Assembly (NCBI GenBank): GCA_031269205.1
Contig: JAISZM010000159.1
Span: forward strand, 1 to 5,971
From: Eubacteriales Family XIII. Incertae Sedis bacterium
GTDB taxonomy: Bacteria > Bacillota > Clostridia > Peptostreptococcales > Anaerovoracaceae
Reading direction: 5' to 3'
Length of the DNA stretch: 5,971 bases
In this document: positions 1-5,609 of the stretch, piece by piece
Layout: each line of letters begins with the position of its first letter
How positions within the stretch are numbered: the first letter of the stretch is position 1
Translations under genes and position numbers: made by a program
Notes under the pieces: model-generated
Databases searched by the model: none
Seen by the model: the letters and a program-made list of their open reading frames with translations, nothing else
What the model was told of the DNA's origin: nothing

Positions 1-2220
1 CTGGAATCCGTTCGCGAGGAAAACCTGCTCGGTTCCGACGACCGCGTTGGCCGTCAAAGCGACGACGGGTACGTTCTTCGCGTAGTCGGTCCCTATCTTT
101 TCACGGATAATTCTCGTCGCCTCTATGCCGTCCATCTCAGGCATCATGTGATCCATGAAGATGGCGTCGTATTGCACGTCGTCGCCGCGGATCCGGTCTA
201 TCGCCGCCTGTCCGCTCGTCACGCAGTCGATAGTCATGCCGTAGGGCTTCATCATGCCCCTCGCGACGTCGAGATTCGTCGGGACGTCGTCCACGACCAG
301 CACGCGCGCGTACGGTATCCACGCGCGCAGCATCTTCTGACTCTTGTCGCGCTTCTTGTCCGTGTAGGAAAACCTCATGAGGCTTTCCGAGATGTTCTTC
401 CCGATGACCTTGTCGTTCACGTAGCCCTGACGCAGACGCAGGGTGAACGTCGAGCCCTTCATGTATTCGCTCTCGACGAGGATATCTCCGTCCATCATGC
501 CGACGACCTTCTTCGTGATGGCGAGTCCGAGTCCGGTGCCCTCGATGGCCCTATTGCTCTTCGTGTCCACCTGATTGTAGTCGGAGAACAGCTTCGCCAT
601 GTCCTCCTTCTTGATGCCTATGCCCGAATCCCGCACGGTGCTGATGAGCCATACGCTGTCGCCGTCGCGCTCAAACTCGATCGACCAGTCCACCGTTCCC
701 TCGCGCGTGTACTTGAAGGCATTGGACAGAATGTTATTGAAGACCTGTTTCACGCGCAGCTCGTCGCCAAACAGAGCCGCGGGCATATCCTCATCTACGT
801 GCAGACGGAAGTCGATGGGTTTCTCGTGTATGCGCATGATGTTCAGCGTTATCGTGTCGTTGATAAGGCTCGGCGTGTCGTATTCGACAGGCGTCAACTC
901 GAACTTCCCGGACTCGATCTTCGAGATGTCGAGCACGTCGTTGATCGTGCTGAGCAGCGTCATGCCCGCCCCGTATATCTTCTCGAGGTTCTCCCGAGCC
1001 GTACCGTCGACGTTCTCCTCGCCGAGCTCCAGCTCCGAAAGACCGATGATCGCGTTCAGCGGCGTACGCATCTCGTGGCTCATGTTCGCGAGGAAGTTGC
1101 TCTTCGTCTCGGACGCCTGCTCCGCCACTTCTTTCAGGCGCACGAGGTTCTCGTTCTGCGAGTTGATTTTGTCTATCATCCGGCGGTACTCGCTGACGTC
1201 GGACATGATGACGATGAACCCCTTGTACTTTTGCTTGTAAAGCATGATTCTCTTCGTGAATGAGAACGTGTAGAGGCGTATGCCCTTTTCCTTGTCGGGG
1301 AGTGTGACGGTCAGGTCTATTCCGTCGAACGTCTTTTCGGGATCCAGCAGGGACGTCCGCAGGGTCGGGTTTTTCGCGCCGTACGACTGCATGAATTTTA
1401 TCATGTCGTCGAGCGTGGTTTCACCCGGAAGAAAATCGAGCAGGGCAAATCCCGCGTGTTTTTTCAGGTTCCCGTCCACGGTGACTCCCCGCGGGTCGAT
1501 GATGAAGTACAGATCCGGCGACGAGTCGACGATGCCCGACAAAGCCTTCGTCTGCAGGTTGAACGAACCCGATGGATTCGTGAACAACGCGAATACGGCG
1601 AAGGTGAGAAAGTAGAAATAGGGGACGAAGTCGTGAGGCGGTTCTATCTGCGGCACGTTGAACATTATGTTGGTGACGATCGGAGCAGCCGCGGCGACGA
1701 CGAGTATGGCGAACATGCGCTTGCGGTGCAAAGCCTTGTAAAAATAGCGCAGCAACACGATAAAAGCCAACACCCACACCGCGATGAGCAACACGTAATA
1801 TATCCAGTAGGGCGACGCGAACACGGCGTGCGGATAGACGAACCGGACGAAGAACAGATGGTGCAGGGGGTTCGTGATTATAAGCGCGCAGCATACGATG
1901 GGAAGGATGATGTTCAGGCGGCCGATGATCGGCTTGTGCAACAACGGCGAGTTCGTTATCTCACGCGCGAACGCGAGCGCGCAGTACGGGTTGACGGCGA
2001 CCGCGAGCGTCCTCAACATATAGAACAGCGTGAAGTATTTGTCCTCGCAGATCATGCCTATAGCGTTGAACAGTATCCAGCAGATCATGGAGAGTCCGAG
2101 TGCGAACAATCCAAGGTGCTTGCGGTTGCGCTCGTCGGAAAACCAGAGCATACCGAGGAAGTAGGCCATGACAGCAAATATGGCCAATGACGTGAAAAAA
2201 AAGAATTCCTTAATAAACAT
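1..2220 (-). CDS. Membrane-bound hybrid histidine kinase (7TM sensor-PAS-HisKA-HATPase-receiver), C-terminal end outside window
   Basis: Reading the minus strand from ATG at 2220-2218 gives 740 codons with no stop before the left edge, so the 3' end is missing. Residues 1-220 hold about seven hydrophobic segments (near 5-27, 36-57, 63-85, 100-115, 138-160, 170-190, 200-213) and a NPLHHLFF stretch, as in the HisKA_7TM sensor family. A PAS-like domain spans about 227-345, followed by a helical linker. The H-box NMSHEMRTPLN puts the phospho-accepting histidine at His382. The ATPase domain shows the N-box (Asn500), DSGIGI from Asp531 and GTGLGL at 561-566. The receiver has acidic Asp644/Asp645, phospho-acceptor Asp690 in FMDHMMPEMDG and Thr723; its conserved lysine region lies beyond the edge. 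A Shine-Dalgarno AGAGGG (complement of 2228-2233) sits 7 bases before the start. The family autophosphorylates His and passes phosphate to Asp. The signal sensed is unknown, and further receiver or Hpt domains may follow off-window. Confidence 0.95.
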   Translation of the reverse strand, partial: MFIKEFFFFTSLAIFAVMAYFLGMLWFSDERNRKHLGLFALGLSMICWILFNAIGMICEDKYFTLFYMLRTLAVAVNPYCALAFAREITNSPLLHKPIIGRLNIILPIVCCALIITNPLHHLFFVRFVYPHAVFASPYWIYYVLLIAVWVLAFIVLLRYFYKALHRKRMFAILVVAAAAPIVTNIMFNVPQIEPPHDFVPYFYFLTFAVFALFTNPSGSFNLQTKALSGIVDSSPDLYFIIDPRGVTVDGNLKKHAGFALLDFLPGETTLDDMIKFMQSYGAKNPTLRTSLLDPEKTFDGIDLTVTLPDKEKGIRLYTFSFTKRIMLYKQKYKGFIVIMSDVSEYRRMIDKINSQNENLVRLKEVAEQASETKSNFLANMSHEMRTPLNAIIGLSELELGEENVDGTARENLEKIYGAGMTLLSTINDVLDISKIESGKFELTPVEYDTPSLINDTITLNIMRIHEKPIDFRLHVDEDMPAALFGDELRVKQVFNNILSNAFKYTREGTVDWSIEFERDGDSVWLISTVRDSGIGIKKEDMAKLFSDYNQVDTKSNRAIEGTGLGLAITKKVVGMMDGDILVESEYMKGSTFTLRLRQGYVNDKVIGKNISESLMRFSYTDKKRDKSQKMLRAWIPYARVLVVDDVPTNLDVARGMMKPYGMTIDCVTSGQAAIDRIRGDDVQYDAIFMDHMMPEMDGIEATRIIREKIGTDYAKNVPVVALTANAVVGTEQVFLANGFQ

Positions 2221-2238
2221 GTAATGACCCTCTGACTA

Positions 2239-2255
2239 TATCCCCATTATCCCCA
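2239..2255. repeat. Two direct copies of TATCCCCA, 9-bp period
   Basis: TATCCCCA occurs at 2239-2246 and again at 2248-2255, one base apart, between the kinase promoter and its Shine-Dalgarno. On the kinase transcript it reads TGGGGATA twice. It lies within the 5' untranslated region of the kinase mRNA. It may be a binding site or only a short sequence duplication. Confidence 0.35.
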
Positions 2256-2259
2256 ACTC

Positions 2260-2282
2260 AACGCTGATTAATAATCAGTGTT
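2260..2282. repeat. 23-bp palindrome at the kinase transcription start (possible operator)
   Basis: The core arms CTGATTA (2264-2270) and TAATCAG (2272-2278) are perfectly complementary around a single central base at 2271. The match resumes outside one mismatch (2263/2279) with AAC at 2260-2262 and GTT at 2280-2282. The palindrome falls at the predicted +1 of the kinase promoter, where a bound dimeric repressor would block transcription. An operator role is inference; an AT-rich 7-bp palindrome can also occur by chance. Confidence 0.4.
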
Positions 2283-2288
2283 TCCCTA

Positions 2289-2317
2289 AGTATAGTTTTA
2301 TCGGAAGCAATAATCAA
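2289..2317 (-). promoter_or_regulatory. Promoter of the histidine kinase gene
   Basis: On the minus strand there is TTGATT (complement of 2312-2317), a 17-base spacer, and TATACT (complement of 2289-2294). This is close to the sigma-70/sigma-A consensus with ideal spacing. The start point is expected near 2282, giving a leader of about 62 bases before the kinase ATG. Confidence 0.75.
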
Positions 2318-2356
2318 GAGGAAACTCAAATATATCTCGCTCGCGGCAGCCGGGGG

Positions 2357-2401
2357 CAGATGGCGGTCAGGCGGTCAGCCTCTGGTCGATTCAACTCGAT
2401 T
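2357..2401. repeat. Cluster of short repeats between the divergent promoters
   Basis: GGCGGTCA is duplicated in tandem at 2362-2369 and 2370-2377. Around it, CAGA-t-GGC (2357-2364) can pair with GCC-TCTG (2378-2384). Just downstream, TCGATT occurs at 2386-2391 and 2396-2401, exactly 10 bp apart, ending 6 bases before the -35 element of the thi promoter. The position fits a regulator-binding region, but no known consensus is recognised. Apart from this cluster, nothing else is recognised in 2318-2407. Confidence 0.3.
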
Positions 2402-2407
2402 TCGCGC

Positions 2408-2436
2408 TTGACAAACTTGGGGTTTTTGCATATCAT
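2408..2436 (+). promoter_or_regulatory. Promoter of the thiYXZ operon
   Basis: A perfect -35 TTGACA (2408-2413) is followed by a 17-base spacer and TATCAT (2431-2436). Transcription should start near 2443, about 30 bases before the riboswitch aptamer, so the riboswitch lies fully in the leader RNA. Confidence 0.85.
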
Positions 2437-2473
2437 CAACTCATACGTTATCGTCACGCGGATAATTGAATAA

Positions 2474-2566
2474 TGCTCAGGGGGAGCCTTACCGCTGGCT
2501 GAGATGGCGCGATCGCGCGCCGGACCCCGGAACCTGATTCGGATAATGCCGACGTAGGGATGAACG
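2474..2566 (+). ncRNA. TPP (thiamine pyrophosphate) riboswitch aptamer, THI element
   Basis: The conserved blocks of the TPP aptamer appear in order: GGGGGAGCC (2480-2488), GGCTGAGA (2497-2504), GACCC (2523-2527), GAACCTGAT (2530-2538), and GGATAATGCC followed by CGTAGGGA (to 2560). The P1 closing stem can form from TGCTCA (2474-2479) with TGAACG (2561-2566), with one mismatch. Between CTGAGA and GACCC there is an extra hairpin, GGCGCG-ATCG-CGCGCC (2506-2521), the variable P3 extension. The stem UCGG/CCGA around AUAAUG replaces the more common CUGG/CCAG and keeps pairing. TPP binding normally represses the downstream thiamine genes; here the target is the thiYXZ importer. Confidence 0.95.
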
Positions 2567-2586
2567 ACCGTTACGATGTGAGGTAG

Positions 2587-2626
2587 ACGTGGCAGCTGTT
2601 ACAAACATGCGGGCCGCGTTTTTTTT
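2587..2626 (+). terminator. Likely intrinsic terminator of the riboswitch expression platform
   Basis: ACGTGGC (2587-2593) can pair with GCCGCGT (2613-2619) in a 7-bp stem with one U-G pair. An inner hairpin TGTT-ACA-AACA (2597-2607) may stack on it. The 3' arm runs straight into eight Ts (2619-2626). It lies between the aptamer and thiY, where an attenuator belongs. The 5' arm 2587-2594 can instead pair with aptamer bases 2547-2555 (TGCC, bulged G, ACGT), giving an alternative antiterminator when TPP is absent. The structure was read by eye and not folded by computer. Confidence 0.55.
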
Positions 2627-2720
2627 CGGGCTTCCCGGCGAGCGTGCGGCATTGACGGAGCTGATGGTGGCAGCCAAAGGGCCAGACTGTTTTGCTCCAA
2701 GGGAAAGCGAGGTTGGATGA
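2589..2720 (+). CDS. Candidate 43-codon leader ORF overlapping the terminator and thiY start
   Basis: A GTG at 2589 preceded by GAGGT (2580-2584, 5-base gap) opens a frame of 43 codons ending at TGA 2718-2720, which overlaps the thiY ATG at 2717 as ATGA. An internal ATG at 2607 gives a 37-codon version but has no clear Shine-Dalgarno. The frame reads through the T-tract as Phe codons (FFFG) and contains no recognised domain. The ATGA overlap and the well-placed Shine-Dalgarno argue for translation coupled to thiY. The short length, lack of any known family, and position on top of a terminator argue that it may be chance. Confidence 0.3.
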   Translation: MAAVTNMRAAFFFGLPGERAALTELMVAAKGPDCFAPRESEVG

Positions 2721-3781
2721 TGAATATTTTTCGCGGATGTTGGCGCTGTGGCGGCACGGGAAGAGCAGTCCTCATAGCTCTTGCTGTGGCGCTCGCTCTC
2801 GCCGCGTCGGGTTGCTCGGGGAGCGAGGGGACGGAGAGCGCCGATTCGGGAAGCGCCGGCGGGATCGAGAAGGCCACGGTCATTCTCGACTGGTCGCCGA
2901 ATACGAACCACACGGGGATGTACGTCGCGAAGTCGCTCGGCTACTACGAGGAAGCGGGACTCGACGTCGATATCGTGCAACCCGCCGAGGGCGCGGCGGA
3001 GCAGTTGGTAGCTGTCGGCCAGGGCGACTTTGGCGTCAGCTATCAGGAACGGGTCAACTATGCGCTGACGCAGGACGATCCGTTGCCTATCAGATCCATC
3101 GCGACGATCATTCAGCATAATACATCGGGATTCGTGTCGCTGCCTGAGTCCGGCATCGAGACCCCCGCCGATTGGGCGGGCAAGACGTACGGAGGGTGGG
3201 GCACTCCCGCCGAAGAAAACGTCCTCCGGTTCATCGCCGGGAAGTACGGCATCGCATACGAAGACATCGATATCGTCAACCTGGGAGAGGACGACGTGAT
3301 CACCGCCCTGAAAGGCGACATGGATTTCGCGTGGGTGTTTGAGGCGTCCGATCTCATCAACTTTCAAAAACAGAAGGTGGCCTACGATTACATCTCCTGT
3401 CCCTCCATCGACGAGACGCTCGACTACTACACGCCCATACTCATCGCGAACACGAAACTCATCGCGGACAATCCGGAGAAGGTGAAGGCGTTCACGGAGG
3501 CGACCGCGCGCGGGTACGAATACGCGATAGAGCATCCCGACGAGGCGTCGGCCATCCTGCTCAAGGAGGTTCCCGAACTCGACGAGTACGTCGTCGTCGA
3601 GGGCCAGAGGTATCTGTCGCCGCGCTATGCAAAGGACGCGCCGCGGTGGGGCTGGCAGGAGGAAATAGTATGGGAACGCTACGCGGATCTCATGTACGAC
3701 AACGGCGAACTCCCGAGGAGACTCGACCTGCAGGCCGCGTTTACGAACGAGTTTCTGCCCGAGGCCGCGGAGGCGCGTTGA
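2717..3781 (+). CDS. thiY: ThiY-type thiamine-pyrimidine precursor ABC transporter, substrate-binding lipoprotein
   Basis: The protein is 354 residues and of the NMT1/THI5-like periplasmic binding family. Residues 18-30 form a hydrophobic signal segment. LAASGC puts the likely lipidated cysteine at Cys33, so the protein should be anchored outside the membrane. The mature domain opens with the family pattern ILDW-SPNTNHTG (55-67), typical of ThiY-like binders of N-formyl-4-amino-5-aminomethyl-2-methylpyrimidine or related HMP compounds. The length fits the family. The TPP riboswitch upstream and the permease and ATPase downstream support a thiamine role over other NMT1 substrates such as riboflavin or nitrate/taurine. 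ATG occurs at 2717 and 2720; GAGG at 2709-2712 lies 4 or 7 bases away, so the second start is equally possible. The N-terminus carries an unusual CWRC (residues 8-11) before the hydrophobic core. The exact ligand is inferred, not shown. Confidence 0.9.
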   Translation: MMNIFRGCWRCGGTGRAVLIALAVALALAASGCSGSEGTESADSGSAGGIEKATVILDWSPNTNHTGMYVAKSLGYYEEAGLDVDIVQPAEGAAEQLVAVGQGDFGVSYQERVNYALTQDDPLPIRSIATIIQHNTSGFVSLPESGIETPADWAGKTYGGWGTPAEENVLRFIAGKYGIAYEDIDIVNLGEDDVITALKGDMDFAWVFEASDLINFQKQKVAYDYISCPSIDETLDYYTPILIANTKLIADNPEKVKAFTEATARGYEYAIEHPDEASAILLKEVPELDEYVVVEGQRYLSPRYAKDAPRWGWQEEIVWERYADLMYDNGELPRRLDLQAAFTNEFLPEAAEAR

Positions 3782-3820
3782 GGGTAACGGAAGGAAGAGC
3801 GGGGAGCGCTTTCTTACATA

Positions 3821-3844
3821 ACAGGCGGAAATACAGGCGGAAAT
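3821..3844 (+). repeat. Tandem 12-bp duplication carrying the thiX ribosome-binding site
   Basis: ACAGGCGGAAAT occurs at 3821-3832 and again directly at 3833-3844. Each copy holds an AGGCGG Shine-Dalgarno-like core (3823-3828 and 3835-3840). The second copy ends in the A and T of the thiX ATG (3843-3845); at the same place the first copy gives ATA instead. The downstream core is very close to the start codon (2 bases). Confidence 0.85.
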
Positions 3845-4646
3845 GAAGACGGTTCTTACGGGATCGAATAAAAAAAGGAGATGGCGGGACGCGCTCTATC
3901 CGGTCGCGACCGTCGTGGCGGTCGTCGCTGTCTGGGAGCTCATCGTGCGCGCCGCGGACGTGCCGGCGTATCTCGTTCCCGCGCCCTCGGCCATCGCCCT
4001 CGCGTTCGTTTCGGATTTTGGACTCATCGCGAGCCACGCGCGAGCGACCATGTTCGAGGCCGCTGTCGGGCTGTCTCTGTCCGTAGCCATCGCGTTCGGC
4101 GTCGCCATGCTCATGGACAATTTCCCCGCTGTGCGCAAAGCCCTTTACCCGCTGCTGATAATGTCGCAGACGGCGCCGGTCATAGCGGTGGCGCCCATCC
4201 TCATCATATGGTTCGGATTCGGCGCCTTGCCGAAGGTTGTTATCGTCGTCCTCATGTGTTTCTTCCCGATCTGCGTGAGCCTGACGGACGGTTTCGCGGA
4301 GACGGACAAGGACTTCCTCGACTACTTCCACCTCATCAAAGCCACGCGGCTGCAGGTCTACCGCCACCTGAAAATCCCGCACGCTCTGCCGTACTTCTTT
4401 GCGGGGCTGAAGATAGCGGTGACGTATACGGTCATGGCGGCCGTCATCGCGGAGTGGCTCGGCGGCAACGAGGGCATCGGCGTGTACATGCTAAGGGCGA
4501 AACAATCCTTCGCGCTCGACAGGATGTTTGCGGCTATCGCGCTCGTCGTCGCGGTCAGCCTGATACTCATAGCGCTCGTTGACCTCGCCGCGCGCCGCGT
4601 GGTCTACTGGAAGGCGGGCGCCGGAGAAGGAGGCGTGGGGGAATGA
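3843..4646 (+). CDS. thiX: ThiX-type ABC transporter permease for thiamine-pyrimidine precursor
   Basis: The 267-residue protein fits the SsuC/TauC/ThiX class of binding-protein-dependent permeases in length and pattern. About six hydrophobic segments are visible, near 18-38, 70-91, 101-125, 131-148, 184-205 and 229-250. The cytoplasmic EAA-like loop that contacts the ATPase is seen at about 159-189, with LIKATRLQVYRHLKIPHALP in place of a strict EAA motif. The N-terminus (KKRRWR) is strongly basic, consistent with an inside location. The start is 61 bases after the thiY stop and follows the duplicated Shine-Dalgarno. The stop overlaps the thiZ start (ATGA, 4643-4646), which suggests translational coupling. 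The substrate is inferred from the riboswitch and ThiY. Confidence 0.9.
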   Translation: MKTVLTGSNKKRRWRDALYPVATVVAVVAVWELIVRAADVPAYLVPAPSAIALAFVSDFGLIASHARATMFEAAVGLSLSVAIAFGVAMLMDNFPAVRKALYPLLIMSQTAPVIAVAPILIIWFGFGALPKVVIVVLMCFFPICVSLTDGFAETDKDFLDYFHLIKATRLQVYRHLKIPHALPYFFAGLKIAVTYTVMAAVIAEWLGGNEGIGVYMLRAKQSFALDRMFAAIALVVAVSLILIALVDLAARRVVYWKAGAGEGGVGE

Positions 4647-5443
4647 CGTGTTTCGACGGAGCGGCTTCCGTGGGCGGCGGGCGTGAGGGATGCCAGATCG
4701 TGCCGGCGCGCGAATCGAAAAACGCGGCGAAGGCTGCGTTCATCGAAGCGCGAAGCGTCAGAAAAAGTTTCGACGGCGTTCCCGTGCTGGACGGCGTATC
4801 GATGCGCGTCAGCGGGAGCGAAACCGTCTCGATACTCGGGCCGAGCGGGTGCGGGAAGAGTACGCTCATGAATATCATCACGGGTCTCATCCCCGCGGAC
4901 GGCGGCGATATCTGTTTCGCGGGGCGGATAGGCTACATGCAGCAGAAGGATATGCTTCTTCCGTGGAAGACCATCATGGCCAACGTGACCCTGCCGCGGA
5001 TCATCGGCGGCGCGGACAGGCGCGAGGCCGAGGCTGAGGCGTCGCCCTATTTTGAGATGTTCGGAATCGAGGGCTACGAAAATAAATACCCGCGCGAATT
5101 GTCCGGGGGTATGCGCCGGCGCGCCAGCTTCCTCAGCGCCTTTCTTATATCGGGTGACGTCATGCTGCTCGACGAACCCTTCGGCGCGCTCGATTCGATC
5201 ACGCGCGGGCGAATGCAGCGATGGCTCATCGACGTGAAGAGAAAGGTCGGCGTCGCGATCATGCTCATCACGCACGACGTGGAGGAGGCGATCCTGCTCT
5301 CCGACCGCGTCTACCTGATGAGCGACAAGCCGAGCCGCGTGCGGGATGAGATAGAGGTGGACTTCTTCGCGGACGAAAAAAGCAGGCGTCTTCTGTCGCC
5401 CGAATTCATGGAATATAAGAAGCGGATTTTGGACAGCCTGTGA
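4643..5443 (+). CDS. thiZ: ThiZ-type ABC transporter ATP-binding protein
   Basis: The 266-residue ATPase energises the ThiYX importer from the cytoplasmic side. Walker A is GPSGCGKST (66-74), the Q-loop is at Gln100/101 (YMQQKDMLLPWKT), the signature is LSGGM (153-157), Walker B is VMLLDEPF (173-180) with Glu178, the D-loop is at 181-184 (GALD), and the switch His is His211 (THD). The set is complete, so the protein should be active. After the signature the usual RQRxxLARAL is replaced by RRRASFLSAFL. A start at 4643 gives about 30 residues before the first ABC strand, longer than usual. A strong AAGGAGG at 4627-4633 (9-base gap) and the ATGA overlap with thiX support it over a GTG at 4700. 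No intrinsic terminator is visible after the stop. Confidence 0.93.
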   Translation: MTCFDGAASVGGGREGCQIVPARESKNAAKAAFIEARSVRKSFDGVPVLDGVSMRVSGSETVSILGPSGCGKSTLMNIITGLIPADGGDICFAGRIGYMQQKDMLLPWKTIMANVTLPRIIGGADRREAEAEASPYFEMFGIEGYENKYPRELSGGMRRRASFLSAFLISGDVMLLDEPFGALDSITRGRMQRWLIDVKRKVGVAIMLITHDVEEAILLSDRVYLMSDKPSRVRDEIEVDFFADEKSRRLLSPEFMEYKKRILDSL

Positions 5444-5506
5444 TGAGAGGTTTCGTAATAGTTACTGTGAGAGGGCGCCGATGCTTGTTTCGCTGAAACG
5501 CGGAGC

Positions 5507-5535
5507 TTGACTTCATTGCTTTATCGTGGTAAACT
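5507..5535 (+). promoter_or_regulatory. Promoter of hisZ, extended -10
   Basis: TTGACT (5507-5512), a 17-base spacer and TAAACT (5530-5535) match the main sigma-factor consensus well. TGG directly before the -10 (5527-5529) makes it an extended -10 promoter. The start point is expected near 5542, giving a leader of about 68 bases. hisZ is thus likely transcribed separately from thiYXZ. Confidence 0.8.
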
Positions 5536-5550
5536 GATAAAGCAATGAAG
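5511..5550. repeat. Perfect 15-bp inverted repeat enclosing the hisZ -10 element
   Basis: CTTCATTGCTTTATC (5511-5525) and GATAAAGCAATGAAG (5536-5550) are perfectly complementary around a 10-base centre (5526-5535) that ends with the -10 hexamer. The left arm begins inside the -35 element and the right arm covers the expected start point. Because the left arm lies upstream of +1, hisZ RNA starting here could not fold it. A DNA operator is therefore likelier than an RNA hairpin. Reading through from thiZ could form the hairpin, but no T-tract follows, so it is not a classic terminator. Confidence 0.8.
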
Positions 5551-5551
5551 C

Positions 5552-5584
5552 GAGCGGCGCGGCGCGATGTGACGCGGGGCGCTC
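5552..5584 (+). other. GC-rich hairpin in the hisZ 5' leader
   Basis: GAGCG (5552-5556) can pair with CGCTC (5580-5584), and inside it CGCG (5563-5566) with CGCG (5573-5576) around the loop ATGTGA. No T-tract follows, and neither the T-box consensus nor a run of His codons is visible, so a his attenuator of either kind is not supported. In such GC-rich sequence a hairpin may be incidental. Confidence 0.3.
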
Positions 5585-5609
5585 TGAGCGGTTGTGAATC
5601 GAGGTTGAT

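Noticed and set aside
148..2190. Long plus-strand open frames (371 aa at 148-1263, 213 aa at 599-1240, 244 aa at 1456-2190)
   Set aside because: They lie opposite the histidine kinase, whose minus-strand frame carries every expected domain motif. The plus-strand products are low-complexity (rich in Arg, His, Val, Asp) with no domain, as expected for the shadow of a GC-rich gene.
2627..2637. Second hairpin CGGG-CTT-CCCG after the T-tract as a terminator
   Set aside because: Only 4 bp, with no T-tract after it on the plus strand and an A-run on the minus strand.
2531..2714. Direct masking of the thiY Shine-Dalgarno by aptamer bases AACCT
   Set aside because: Only 5 bp of complementarity (2531-2535 with AGGTT at 2710-2714) over about 175 bases; the terminator model explains the leader better.
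2489..3535. 348-aa minus-strand frame opposite thiY and the riboswitch
   Set aside because: It runs antisense through the TPP aptamer and thiY, has no recognisable domain and no supporting promoter or Shine-Dalgarno.
3741..5275. Other frames opposite or overlapping thiX and thiZ
   Set aside because: All are out-of-frame shadows of thiX and thiZ, which have full family motifs and good start signals.
5444..5506. Terminator for the thi operon
   Set aside because: Only weak stems are seen (GTAA-TAG-TTAC at 5455-5465 and GTTTC-GCT-GAAAC at 5487-5499), and neither is followed by a T-tract.
5536..5609. T-box or His-rich leader peptide for hisZ
   Set aside because: There is no T-box consensus, no terminator/antiterminator pair and no His codon run in the leader.
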